Origin: Sansalvadorimonas sp965243775
GTDB taxonomy: Bacteria; Pseudomonadota; Gammaproteobacteria; Pseudomonadales; Endozoicomonadaceae
NCBI GenBank assembly: GCA_965243775.1
Contig: CBDEWF010000005.1
Location: 1-64,000 of the forward strand
Reading direction: 5' to 3'
DNA length: 64,000 nt
The translations under genes and the position numbers were made by a program. Under the pieces are notes generated by a model, which was not told the DNA's origin, did not search any database, and worked only from the letters and a program-made list of their open reading frames with translations. Positions 36,857 to 45,727 of the stretch are shown here, piece by piece (positions within the stretch are counted from its first letter, which is position 1; each line of letters begins with the position of its first letter).

Positions 36857-37361
36857 TATATTGGCTTCAGCTGCAGTGCTGACATTGCCGGGGACGTGCA
36901 GGTTGCCCCCCCATGCTGACTACCCGCTTGATTTTGTGGCCAATGGTTGGATCGAGGGCCAAAGCCAGAGCCAGATTGGTCAATGGCCCAAGGGCAACAA
37001 TGGTAATTTCACCTGGATGCTGGTTTGCGGCATTGACCAGGTACTGTGTGGCACTGAGCTGTTCAGTCGTTTTCGCTGCTTTTGGTTGAACGGCTCCGCC
37101 CAAGCCTCTCTCTCCATGAACAAAGGAGGGATGTTCCCTGAGAGGCATGGTCAACGGACGGTGGGCACCACGGTAAACAGGAATATCACGGTCGTAAACT
37201 TCAAGAATACGAAGAGCATTCTCTGTGGTGTCATCAATAGATGCATTACCAAATACAGTGGTTAAAGCCATAACTTCAGCTTTAGGGTCTGCAAAGGCGC
37301 AGGCAATGGCAAGAGCATCGTCAATACCCGGATCAGTATCGATAATCAGTTTTTCAGTCAT
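36857..37361 (-). pseudogene. Inosine-uridine-preferring nucleoside hydrolase, N-terminal half, frameshifted
   Basis: From ATG 37361 the product opens with LIIDTDPGIDDALAI, whose Asp cluster (D8, D10, D14, D15) binds the catalytic calcium of nucleoside hydrolases. At the run of seven G (minus strand; C7 at 36906-36912) the frame goes wrong. With one G removed it reads MGGNLHVPGNVSTAAEANI, the conserved middle motif, and then homology ends at about 36857, where LysR-like sequence follows in frame. A full enzyme has about 310-320 residues; only about 168 remain. The enzyme would split purine nucleosides to base plus ribose, matching the purine cluster next door. Confidence 0.85.
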
Positions 37362-37472
37362 GTCTTGAATGAATTGACGAATAGAATAGTTGCCAGATTA
37401 TGGCGCAAGAGTTCAAAGTGTTTATTGACTGTGATGGGAGCCGACACCAACAGGTTCCGGCTCTAGAGATAT

Positions 37473-39062
37473 TTAGTGTTTGAACATCATAATGGCTTCC
37501 AGAACACCACCGGCAACAGCGCGAGCTTTATCGGAAACGGTGGTGTGATCAGCCTCTTCACCACGGGGGTCAATATCACCGATCTTGAAGCCTTCTGTGA
37601 CTTTAATTCCAGGGTTCAACATACCACGAACCTTGCCTGCGATTCTGGCGGTAACAACCTGTTCGCCAACTTGAGCAATAGTCTGGCTTTCTTCCACCAG
37701 ATCACCAACAGCGGCTAAAGGCTGCATCTCGCCAGCACCTGGAGAACGGATGATGCGCTCTTCGGTATAACCAGCAATATTACCTGGCACACCGGTGTTC
37801 GCTGCTGCAGAACCTTCCAGAATGATACGGCCCAGATTATGGCCACGGTTGGTTTCAATCACAGCGTCCACATCTTCACCGGCGGTAAAGCCAGGGCCAA
37901 GTGCCACTGTCAGAGGCGCCATATCTTTACTGGTGCCAAGATTCTTCTTGGCCAGGATAGAGTCGATAACGATGCCGGGTTTGAACTGACGCAGGGTTTC
38001 GCCTTTGGGATCAATCAGTACTGGAACAGTGCCGGCTTCCAGCAAGCGCCAGGCTTCAGCAACGGAGTTGGCCTTGCTGGCCTTGGTACCTTCAACCTCA
38101 ACAGGTCCATCAACAAACATTGCTTGAGCAAAGGCGACGCTGGTGCGGATGACCGTTGGGTTAGCCACATCCAGCATGGCAACCTGAAAACCGCTGCGCT
38201 TAAGGCGGATTGCTGTACCTGTTGCCATATCACCGGCACCACGGATCACCACCAGGTTGTTGCCGCCATTGCGAATACTGTCCTTCATCGGACGGCCGCT
38301 GCGCTCATTACGCTCCATCAGAATTTCAGCCATGATGCTAACGGCAATTTCAACGGGAGTTTCTGCGCCAATATCCAGGCCAACAGGTGCACGAACACTG
38401 GCAATAATCTCGGGACTGACGCCACGTTCCAGCATACGTTGCTTTAATGTTTTGACCTTGGTACGGCTACCGAGAAGGGCGATATAGGGGGCAGACGATT
38501 CAATAACGGAGGCAAGGCCATCTGTATCTTCATGGTTGGTGGCGACCAGTACATAGCAGTTGTCGTTCAGCTCAACCTTGGCCAGACCGTCAGCCATGGT
38601 TTCACCGTGAACCAGACGGGTACCGTTCGGGAAGTGCAGAGCGTTCAGGTTGGGCTCATAGCTGTCCACAACAGTGATTTCAAAACCCATCTGGCCAGCC
38701 AGTGCGGCAACAGCGCGGTTAACATGGCCGGCACCGGCCAGAACCATTTCAGGCTTCAGACCGTGAACATCAATGTGAATAGTCATGGCACCGGCGCAGT
38801 CCATATCCATTGCGTCTTTACCCTTGCGGGTCAGAGAGCGCTGAATGGTGCGGGGTTTGCGCGCCACGATGGCTTCCATAGCCTGTTCAATAACATGGTT
38901 CTCGATCAGGCCGCCACCGACGGTACCAAGGACGGTACCGTCACGGCGAACCAGCATCTGCGAGGAGTGACGAGGGGCTGACCCTTTTGTAGATACGATG
39001 GTCGCGAGAGCAAAAGGGGTATTGCTCTCGGTCAGTCTTGCGGCTTCAGCAAAAAGATTCAT
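37473..39062 (-). CDS. yqeB: Selenium-dependent molybdenum hydroxylase system protein YqeB (XdhC/CoxF-like)
   Basis: A protein of 529 residues. The N-terminal half is an XdhC/CoxF-like module (LATIVSTKGSAPRHSSQMLVRRDGTVLGTVGGGLIE) with a Rossmann segment (VLAGAGHVNRAVAALA). The second half (from about 270, VVIRGAGDMATGTAIRL) matches the EF2563/YqeB family. Genomic surveys tie YqeB and YqeC to organisms that put a labile selenium atom into molybdenum hydroxylases. It is therefore thought to help mature XdhA/XdhD-type enzymes; the exact reaction is unproven. It overlaps yqeC by 17 bases and so is translationally coupled to it. Confidence 0.92.
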   Translation of the reverse strand: MNLFAEAARLTESNTPFALATIVSTKGSAPRHSSQMLVRRDGTVLGTVGGGLIENHVIEQAMEAIVARKPRTIQRSLTRKGKDAMDMDCAGAMTIHIDVHGLKPEMVLAGAGHVNRAVAALAGQMGFEITVVDSYEPNLNALHFPNGTRLVHGETMADGLAKVELNDNCYVLVATNHEDTDGLASVIESSAPYIALLGSRTKVKTLKQRMLERGVSPEIIASVRAPVGLDIGAETPVEIAVSIMAEILMERNERSGRPMKDSIRNGGNNLVVIRGAGDMATGTAIRLKRSGFQVAMLDVANPTVIRTSVAFAQAMFVDGPVEVEGTKASKANSVAEAWRLLEAGTVPVLIDPKGETLRQFKPGIVIDSILAKKNLGTSKDMAPLTVALGPGFTAGEDVDAVIETNRGHNLGRIILEGSAAANTGVPGNIAGYTEERIIRSPGAGEMQPLAAVGDLVEESQTIAQVGEQVVTARIAGKVRGMLNPGIKVTEGFKIGDIDPRGEEADHTTVSDKARAVAGGVLEAIMMFKH

Positions 39063-39846
39063 GTAAGGCAGATTCCTGTCGGTTATCGAGGCACTCGACC
39101 GGCTCGTCTTTGTTCTCCAGCGATGTCAGGAGTGCGCGTTCGATATGTGTGCTTTGACCAAGTACGGCCCAACCCAGCAGCCAGGCTTTATCCCGAAGTT
39201 CAAAGCTATCAAGCTTGTTAATCAGCCAGCAGAGGCGGCTATTCAGAGGAGGGGAGCCAAACAAACCGACAACAGGTTTGAGCAGCCCTACAAGGGATTG
39301 ACCGCTGACCGGGTGCCCCTCGCGCTGCCCAGTCAGTGACTGGAACATGGGCCAGCGGTGTATGGATTCAGGTCCGGCTGGTGCACGAATGCCATCCCAG
39401 CCAGTGACAGCGATAACCACATTGCAGTTATCAGGGAGCACAGGCTCTCCGGTATCGGGAGCCTTCATGGGTTTTTCTCTGGCACCGTCCGCTTCTACAA
39501 GAACGATGTCGCATAAATTTTGCTCCAGCCACAAAGCCGGCTGTTCCGGAAGGGCTCCGGTTAGCTTTCGGCAGTCTGACTGGCAGGGAGTGCCGACAAC
39601 AGCAATACCCCCCGGCTTAATGTTAAACATCTCTCCGGGACTGATAAGATCACGACCTTCGGGACGGTAAATCTTTGTTGTCGTTGTAACTACTACCCGG
39701 AGGTTTTGTCCTGCCAGTTCTTCTGCCAGCCGGAACATCAGGGTAGTCTTTCCACCTGCGCCGGTGATGGCGATAATGCGTTCCTGCCCTGTTCTGAGTG
39801 ACAGGGCTTCTGAGATATTGTCCGGAGCCTTATTGTGACTGTTCAA
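39046..39846 (-). CDS. yqeC: Selenium-dependent hydroxylase accessory protein YqeC
   Basis: A protein of 266 residues. A Walker A motif IAITGAGGKTTLMF (about 26-39) marks it as a P-loop protein, and VLVEADGAREKPMKAP is the family's second signature. The function is unknown but always linked to yqeB and selenium-dependent molybdenum hydroxylases. The start is TTG at 39846, since the next ATG lies inside the P-loop helix. Its first bases overlap the divergently read mocA start by 12 bases. It forms an operon with yqeB. Confidence 0.9.
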   Translation of the reverse strand: MNSHNKAPDNISEALSLRTGQERIIAITGAGGKTTLMFRLAEELAGQNLRVVVTTTTKIYRPEGRDLISPGEMFNIKPGGIAVVGTPCQSDCRKLTGALPEQPALWLEQNLCDIVLVEADGAREKPMKAPDTGEPVLPDNCNVVIAVTGWDGIRAPAGPESIHRWPMFQSLTGQREGHPVSGQSLVGLLKPVVGLFGSPPLNSRLCWLINKLDSFELRDKAWLLGWAVLGQSTHIERALLTSLENKDEPVECLDNRQESALHESFC

Positions 39847-40497
39847 CTGGATTACCTCCCTGCAGCATCGCTAACTGACCAGCAAACTAAAAAGTTGCCT
39901 GCTGACTGTATTGTTTTGGCTGCTGGATTGTCGTCGCGCATGGGTGAGTGGAAGATGACTCTGCCCCTGTCTCAGTCCCGGGCAAACGGGCCAGGACAAG
40001 AGCAGACAATTCTGGATCACAGTATCAATAACGCCTTGTCGGCCTGTGAACGGGTTATTCTTGTGACCGGGTACAGGGGAGAGGAACTGACAGTCCGTTA
40101 TCAGGGTAGAGATGACATTATCCTGGTGCATAATCCCAACTTCAGGGAAGGTATGAAGAGTTCCCTTTTTTGCGGTTTTGCGCATGTGAATACTGACTAC
40201 GCCTTTATTACCCATGGTGATCTGCCGTTTCTCTCATCTTCACTGTTTTCGTTACTCTGGGAAAAGCGTGGTGAGCAGCCAGTCTTCCCTGTTTACAAAA
40301 AGCAGCATGGACACCCTGTTCTTGTTTCCAAAAAAGTTATCAAGAGTTTAATAAAATGTAACTCTGGCAAATCAATTAAATCATTGTTGCGCAAAGATTG
40401 TTTTGATTTGTGTGTAAGCTGTCGTGATATTCTCCGTGACATTGATACACCCGAATCTTATTACGCAGAAACAGGGCTTATGATTAATAAGCACTGA
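39835..40497 (+). CDS. mocA: Molybdenum cofactor cytidylyltransferase (MocA-like)
   Basis: A protein of 220 residues. The nucleotidyltransferase signature IVLAAGLSSRMGEWK lies at about 26-40, and HGDLPFLS supplies the metal-binding Asp. MocA joins CMP to molybdopterin to make MCD, the cofactor form used by xanthine-dehydrogenase-family enzymes. GTG 39835, preceded by GGAG, is the likely start; TTG further in is possible. The C-terminal 40 residues carry several unusual cysteines. It reads away from yqeC/yqeB with overlapping starts, leaving no normal promoter space between them. Confidence 0.85.
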   Translation: MTVQLDYLPAASLTDQQTKKLPADCIVLAAGLSSRMGEWKMTLPLSQSRANGPGQEQTILDHSINNALSACERVILVTGYRGEELTVRYQGRDDIILVHNPNFREGMKSSLFCGFAHVNTDYAFITHGDLPFLSSSLFSLLWEKRGEQPVFPVYKKQHGHPVLVSKKVIKSLIKCNSGKSIKSLLRKDCFDLCVSCRDILRDIDTPESYYAETGLMINKH

Positions 40498-40770
40498 TTG
40501 CCGTCTATGCCTGTTAACTGTGTTTATTAAAAAGGCATGATTCAGTCAATCGTAAAGATGGTGATGGATGATTTATATCAATTTGGTGATAAAAACTGCA
40601 GGGATAATAAATTCAAATTATTTAAAAGTGCTAATAAATTGTCTCAGATCATAACTCCTGATGACCGACCTTTTACATTAAAGGAGAACCCCACAGTCAC
40701 TTTCTGAAGCTTTGGTCATGGAAATATCATTTGCATCGCCTGTGGGCATACAAGTGATATTTTGACGCTC
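40498..40770. other. Intergenic region between mocA and the sigma54 activator gene
   Basis: An AT-rich stretch of 273 bases with no gene. It should contain the activator's promoter; no sigma54 -24/-12 element with the correct spacing is present. Confidence 0.5.
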
Positions 40771-42687
40771 ATGGCTGCTTTTCTATGGAGAAACCGTTTC
40801 GGGTTGAAGACTGTGCCCAGGAGCCTCTTGTTGAGTCAAAAGCTTTCTCACCATTCTGTTTTGCTGCCTATCCAGTCGACCGTTATTCGTTGTGCGCAGG
40901 TTCTTGCCAAAATAATGAAGCTGGATGTTGAGATCATTGATGTCACCATGAACAGGGTGGCCGCTACAGGTCTATGTAATCATCTTCCTGATATCAGTGA
41001 ACGCAAAACTGCAGTACTGTGCACAGTGTTGAAAACCCGGCAGGCACAGCTGATCCGTAATGCTGGAACTGATCCGACATGTGAGAAATGCCCGTCAGCT
41101 GGCACTGCCTGTCATAAGACTGCCCAGCTGGCTCTGCCATTGATGGTTAAAGGGGAGTGTGCAGGGATTGTTAATTTGGTCTGTTTTACCGAAGAGCAGC
41201 GCCAGCATCTCTTGCAGAACTACAAGACCTTTAAGGATTACACGGAAAATACCGTTCAGCTTTACATTGCCCGCACCCTTGAAGAAGACACCAGTAGCAG
41301 GCCTCTGGTAATTTCGCCAAGCTCTATTCCCGACTTTCTGGCCCGTTTTGCCGACACCATGCAGCAGGGCATTCTTCTGTTCGATAACTCAGGTGAGCTG
41401 GCTTATATCAATGTCGCGGCCTGTCAGCAGCTTGAGCTGGAAGATGATCAATTGAACGGTGTTCGCATTACTGTCCGCCCCTTTGGCCTGAGTAACAGCA
41501 CTGGCAGAGAAGAAACCCATTATGTTCTGACTATAGATGGCCGTGAACGCATTATGCCGGCCGTCCAGTCTATGGTGGGTGACTACCGTTCCCTTGTCCT
41601 GGGCATGGCTAACGAAAGCCAGAGTAATCCGATTGATGCGCCGGAATCTTCTGAAATTATCGGCAACTCTGAACCCATGCAGCTGCTACGAAAGCAGGTG
41701 CGCCGGGTGGCGGACAGCCCCTCCAGCGTAATGATTCGCGGAGAGTCCGGTACTGGTAAGGAGGTGTTTGCCCGTGCCATTCACAATGCCAGCCGCAGGG
41801 CTGGCAAGCCCTTCGTAGCGATTAACTGTGCTGCAATTCCTGAGCAGCTGCTGGAGAGTGAGCTGTTTGGCTATGTCAAGGGAGCTTTTACTGGCGCCAA
41901 TAGCAAGGGTAGTGAAGGACTGATTCGTCAGGCCGATGGTGGCACGCTGTTTCTTGATGAAATCGGAGATATGACCCTGCATCTGCAGGCCAAGTTATTG
42001 CGGGTACTTGACCGCCGAGAAGTCACTCCGGTTGGCTGTTCTGCCGTGATTCCTGTCGATGTTCGTATTATCTCAGCTACGCATCGTGATTTTGACAAGC
42101 TGATGGGAGACGGCGAGTTTCGTGAAGATCTGTTTTACCGCTTGAATGTTATCCCCCTGGAGCTGCCATCTTTGCATAAGCGTGGTGGTGATATTGATCT
42201 GCTGATTGAGTACTTTCTGGCTCGGCATTCGAAAGCCCTGGCAAGGCATCGCCCGGCTTTGCAGTCAGATACCATGGAGTGTTTAAGGCAGTGGCGGTGG
42301 CCGGGGAATATCCGTGAACTGGCTAACATGATTGAGTACCTTGTTAACGTTGCTGATCCTACTCTGCCGGTTTCACCCAATCTTCTTCCAGAAAAAATGC
42401 GGTTACAGAAATCGAATTCTGAACAGAAAGCAGGAATAGAGGTAAAGACGGATGCAGTAACAGAAGAGCTATCAAAATCAATTTCAATACTCGACAAGCC
42501 AGTTCCCTTTGAAAACACCCGTTGCCTCAATATTGAGTCAATGGAAAAAGAATTGATTCAACAAGCGTTAACTAATTTCTCTTCTTATCATGATTGCAAA
42601 CAGCGTGCTGCCCATGCCCTTGGTATTGGTATCGCAACCCTGTACCGCAAAATCAAGAAATATGAACTGGAGGATTGTACTGCCTGA
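40771..42687 (+). CDS. ygeV: Sigma54-dependent transcriptional activator, YgeV type
   Basis: A protein of 638 residues from ATG 40771 (TTG 40762 is also possible; the conserved part starts near LSHHSVLLPIQ). The N-terminal sensor domain has a cysteine cluster, CEKCPSAGTACHK, that may bind metal or sense redox. A PAS-like domain (about 188-270) follows. The AAA+ domain has Walker A GESGTGK (324-330) and GAFTGA (371-376), the loop that contacts sigma54. The C-terminal helix-turn-helix reads ALGIGIATLYRKIKKYEL. E. coli YgeV sits in the same purine cluster, so it presumably activates ygfK and/or the xdh genes in response to a purine or redox signal (inference). Confidence 0.92.
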   Translation: MAAFLWRNRFGLKTVPRSLLLSQKLSHHSVLLPIQSTVIRCAQVLAKIMKLDVEIIDVTMNRVAATGLCNHLPDISERKTAVLCTVLKTRQAQLIRNAGTDPTCEKCPSAGTACHKTAQLALPLMVKGECAGIVNLVCFTEEQRQHLLQNYKTFKDYTENTVQLYIARTLEEDTSSRPLVISPSSIPDFLARFADTMQQGILLFDNSGELAYINVAACQQLELEDDQLNGVRITVRPFGLSNSTGREETHYVLTIDGRERIMPAVQSMVGDYRSLVLGMANESQSNPIDAPESSEIIGNSEPMQLLRKQVRRVADSPSSVMIRGESGTGKEVFARAIHNASRRAGKPFVAINCAAIPEQLLESELFGYVKGAFTGANSKGSEGLIRQADGGTLFLDEIGDMTLHLQAKLLRVLDRREVTPVGCSAVIPVDVRIISATHRDFDKLMGDGEFREDLFYRLNVIPLELPSLHKRGGDIDLLIEYFLARHSKALARHRPALQSDTMECLRQWRWPGNIRELANMIEYLVNVADPTLPVSPNLLPEKMRLQKSNSEQKAGIEVKTDAVTEELSKSISILDKPVPFENTRCLNIESMEKELIQQALTNFSSYHDCKQRAAHALGIGIATLYRKIKKYELEDCTA

Positions 42688-42916
42688 ATGCGAACTGAGA
42701 ATCGTGATTTATTATCAAAATAGGTAAGAAAGATTATCAGTAATATATCAAATTGATACGACCAGATGGTTAATAAAAACCATTCTCAAGTATGCAGGAA
42801 AGATGTAATTAGAAGCAAATTGAATCTGAAATAAATGAAATCAAAACCTCAGTTTTTTTGCTTTAGATCATTGGATTAATTGTTTATGCACAGTGTGCCG
42901 GAAAACTGAACGAAGT

Positions 42917-42932
42917 TGGCTCGCCATGTGCA
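42917..42932 (+). promoter_or_regulatory. Candidate sigma54 (-24/-12) promoter of ygfK
   Basis: TGGCTCGCCATGTGCA fits the consensus TGGCAC-N5-TTGCA at all key positions (GG and GC ten bases apart) with one change in each half. It lies about 200 bases before ygfK and just downstream of the sigma54 activator gene, which supports the call. Confidence 0.5.
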
Positions 42933-42967
42933 GTTATGAACAACATAGTTCAATTTGGTTTGAAAAA

Positions 42968-43075
42968 GGTACGGCGAAAGTCCGTCGAAAAGATACAGAT
43001 CCCAGCAAATTCCCGCTTGGGTCCGATAAACCACAGGGCACGAAGGGTTTCATAAAGCTACCAGGATCGGTACCG
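42968..43075 (+). ncRNA. Candidate structured 5' leader RNA of ygfK
   Basis: Several helices can nest here. GGTAC (42968-42972) pairs with GTACC (43070-43074). ACGG/CCGT closes a small loop (42971-42985). CCCAGC pairs with GCTTGGG (about 43001-43020). CCGAT (43023-43027) or ATCGG (43066-43070) alternates with the outer helix. AAACC/GGTTT forms a hairpin (43028-43050). The mutually exclusive outer pairings are what a switching leader would show. I could not match it to a known riboswitch class; it may equally be fortuitous. Confidence 0.3.
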
Positions 43076-43138
43076 TGAGCCGGCCAGAGCAGAAACATCA
43101 TTTATGCCTTGCCTGATGATGACAGGAGACGTGAAGTC

Positions 43139-45727
43139 ATGGCTGATATAATGCGCCCAATTCCTTTCGGAGAGATGCTGAAACGCATTACCGGGGAATA
43201 CCGCAAGACACAAACTCTGTTCGGCATTCCGGCTCGTCAGTTCTTCCGCAAGAGCAACAACAGCCAGATCAAAGTTTTCAACGAGAAGTGCACCACTCCC
43301 GTTGGTCCTGCTGCAGGTCCTCACACTCAGCTGGCTCAGAACATCATCACCTCCTGGTGGACCGGTGCCCGCTTTATTGAACTGAAAACAGTTCAGATCA
43401 TGGATACGCTAGAAATCTCCAAGCCCTGCATCGACCCAGAAGATGAAGCCTACAACTGTGAGTGGTCTACCGAGTTCACTCTGCCCAAGGCTTATGACGA
43501 ATATCTGAAAGCATGGCTGGTCCTGCACGCTCTGGAAGAAGTCTTCGACCCACAAATGGGCGGCGAGAAGACCTTTGTCTTCAACATGAGTGTCGGTTAT
43601 GACCTGAAAGGCATCAAAACCGAGCGCATGCAGACTTTCATCAACGACATGCTGGATTCCTCCAAGAATCCTGCTCTGGCTCAGTACCGCGAAGAACTGG
43701 CCGAGTGGCTGCAGAGCCCAGAGTTCCTGACTACCTTCAATTGTGCAGACCGCAAAGAAGAGCTGGCTCAGGTTCCTGCCCGCGTTCCTGCCCAGATGTG
43801 CAGCGCGGTGACTCTGTCTACTATGCACGGCTGCCCTCCTGATGAGATCGAGAAAATCTGTGAGTACATGCTGACAGAGAAGAATATCGATACCTTCGTA
43901 AAACTGAACCCAACGCTGCTGGGTTTCCCACGCGTTCGTGGCATTCTGGATGACCTGGGCTTCACCAACATCCACTTGAAGGAAGAGTCCTTCACTCACG
44001 ACTTGCAGATGGAAGACGCGCTGCCCATGCTGGAGCGTCTGATGAAGGTTGGTAAAGAGCGTGGCCGCGGCTTCGGTGTGAAGCTGTCCAACACTCTGGG
44101 TACAGTGAACAAGAAAGGTCGTCTGCCAGATGCAGAAATGTACATGTCCGGCCGTGCCCTGTACCCGCTGACCATTAACCTGGCGGCCACTCTAGCCCGT
44201 GTATTCCAGGGTCAGCTGCCAATGTCTTATTCCGGTGGTGCATGGAAAGGCAACATTGCCAAGATCTTCAACGCCGGTATCCGTCCAATCACCATGGCGA
44301 CTGAACTGCTCAAGCCAGGTGGTTACCTGCGTCTGAAGGACTGTGCTGAAGAACTCGAGAAGTGCGAATCCTGGGGCATGACCAGCGTTGACGTGGAAGC
44401 TGTTGAAGCTCTGGCGGCTCACGCGATCAGCGGTGAAGATGCATACACCCGCAAAGATTGGCATGAATCTCCCAAGCGCAAAGCCGGTGTTTCTCCTCTG
44501 ACTGACTGCTTCATTGCTCCTTGTAAAGAAGCCTGCCCAGTCGGCCAGGATATTCCTGAGTACATCAAGCTGGTTGCCGAAGGCCGCTACCGTGACGCTC
44601 TGGCACTGATCTACTCCAAGAACGCTCTGCCATCCATCACCGGTCATATCTGTGATCACCAGTGCCAGCACAGCTGCACTCGTCAGAACTACGAAGGTTC
44701 TGTACAGATCCGTGATATCAAGAAGATCGCTGTCGACCAGGGCTGGGAAGCTTACCGCGCTGGCTGGAAGAAGCCTGAAGTGACCAGCGACAAGCGTGTT
44801 GCTGTTGTTGGTGCCGGTCCTGCCGGTCTGGCCTCTGCTCTGTTCCTGGCACGCGCAGGATTCTCTGTGACTGTGTTTGAGAAAGAGAAAAACGCTGGCG
44901 GTATTGTTAAGAACGTTATCCCTCAGTTCCGTCTGCCCGAAGGTGTTATCCAGCAGGATATCGACTTTGTTGCCGACCACGGTGTGCACTTCGAATTCGG
45001 CTGCGCTCCAGACCTGACCGTTCAAACTCTGAAAGCTGGCGGTTTCGCTTACGTAATCCTGGGTGTTGGTGCCGAGAAGGGCAACCCAATCAAGCTGGAA
45101 GGCGAAGGCGTTCAGGTTCTGAAGTCCCTGGATTTCCTGCGTGACTTTAATAACAAGCCTGAAACCCTGAAACTGGGTTCTCACGTTGCTGTTGTTGGTG
45201 GTGGTAACACCGCCATGGACAGCGCCCGTGCTGCCCTGAAGATGGAAGGCGTAGAGAAGGTTTCTGTCTTCTACCGTCGTACCCTGAACGAAATGCCTGC
45301 TGACCGCGAAGAGTACGATTACGCGGTTGAAGATGGCGCTGAGTTCCACTTCCTGACCAACCCTGAAGCGATGCGTGAAGGCGAATTGGTCTGCCGCACT
45401 ATGGTTCTGGGTGAGCCAGATGAGAAAGGTCGTCGCAGACCTGTTGCGACCAGCGACACCGCTATTCACAAGGTTGACACGCTGATCTCCGCTATCGGCG
45501 AACAGGCTGACCGTGACCTGCTGTCTCACATGGGTGTGCCCATGGGTGAAGATGGCTGGCCTGTACTGGATGCCAGCGGTGAAACTGGCGTTGAAGGCGT
45601 GTTCCTGGCGGGTGACGTTGCTACCGGTCCTTCCAGCATTATCGGTGCTGTAGCTGGCGGGCGTCGTGCAGTCGACGCGATTCATGACCCGCGAAGGCGT
45701 AAGCCAGGAGATCTTCATGACTCCTGA
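43139..45727 (+). CDS. ygfK: YgfK-like putative selenate reductase / oxidoreductase, N-terminal part
   Basis: A protein of 862 residues from ATG 43139 (MADIMRPIPF; ribosome site AGGAGA). Domains in order: a dihydroorotate-dehydrogenase-like barrel (about 1-400, with GPAAGPHTQLAQNI and STMHGCPPDEIE); an Fe-S linker with cysteines in CFIAPCKEACPVGQDIPEY and HICDHQCQHSCTR, as in glutamate-synthase small subunits; and an FAD/NAD(P)H module (VAVVGAGPAGLASALFLARAG and VAVVGGGNTAMDSARAAL). E. coli YgfK is about 1,030 residues long and ends with a ferredoxin module. Here that module is a separate frame (45717-46259), because the frame is shifted by one base near 45683. YgfK was proposed to reduce selenate; its true role with purine hydroxylases is unproven. 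Confidence 0.9.
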   Translation: MADIMRPIPFGEMLKRITGEYRKTQTLFGIPARQFFRKSNNSQIKVFNEKCTTPVGPAAGPHTQLAQNIITSWWTGARFIELKTVQIMDTLEISKPCIDPEDEAYNCEWSTEFTLPKAYDEYLKAWLVLHALEEVFDPQMGGEKTFVFNMSVGYDLKGIKTERMQTFINDMLDSSKNPALAQYREELAEWLQSPEFLTTFNCADRKEELAQVPARVPAQMCSAVTLSTMHGCPPDEIEKICEYMLTEKNIDTFVKLNPTLLGFPRVRGILDDLGFTNIHLKEESFTHDLQMEDALPMLERLMKVGKERGRGFGVKLSNTLGTVNKKGRLPDAEMYMSGRALYPLTINLAATLARVFQGQLPMSYSGGAWKGNIAKIFNAGIRPITMATELLKPGGYLRLKDCAEELEKCESWGMTSVDVEAVEALAAHAISGEDAYTRKDWHESPKRKAGVSPLTDCFIAPCKEACPVGQDIPEYIKLVAEGRYRDALALIYSKNALPSITGHICDHQCQHSCTRQNYEGSVQIRDIKKIAVDQGWEAYRAGWKKPEVTSDKRVAVVGAGPAGLASALFLARAGFSVTVFEKEKNAGGIVKNVIPQFRLPEGVIQQDIDFVADHGVHFEFGCAPDLTVQTLKAGGFAYVILGVGAEKGNPIKLEGEGVQVLKSLDFLRDFNNKPETLKLGSHVAVVGGGNTAMDSARAALKMEGVEKVSVFYRRTLNEMPADREEYDYAVEDGAEFHFLTNPEAMREGELVCRTMVLGEPDEKGRRRPVATSDTAIHKVDTLISAIGEQADRDLLSHMGVPMGEDGWPVLDASGETGVEGVFLAGDVATGPSSIIGAVAGGRRAVDAIHDPRRRKPGDLHDS

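Larger units (their letters stand above)
42688..43138. other. Intergenic leader region upstream of ygfK
   Basis: This is 451 bases without a gene. The first 200 bases are AT-rich and could hold activator-binding sites. A sigma54-like promoter (42917-42932) and a compact set of hairpins (42968-43075) precede ygfK. Confidence 0.6.

Noticed and set aside
40718..40740. Sigma54 promoter upstream of the ygeV-type gene (TGGAAATATCATTTGC)
   Set aside because: The GG-GC spacing is 11 where 10 is required, so the element is off consensus.
43024..43075. c-di-GMP-I (GEMM) riboswitch before ygfK
   Set aside because: ACAGGGCA and AAAGCTACC recall the GEMM core, but the GAAA-capped hairpin between them is missing and the spacing does not fit.
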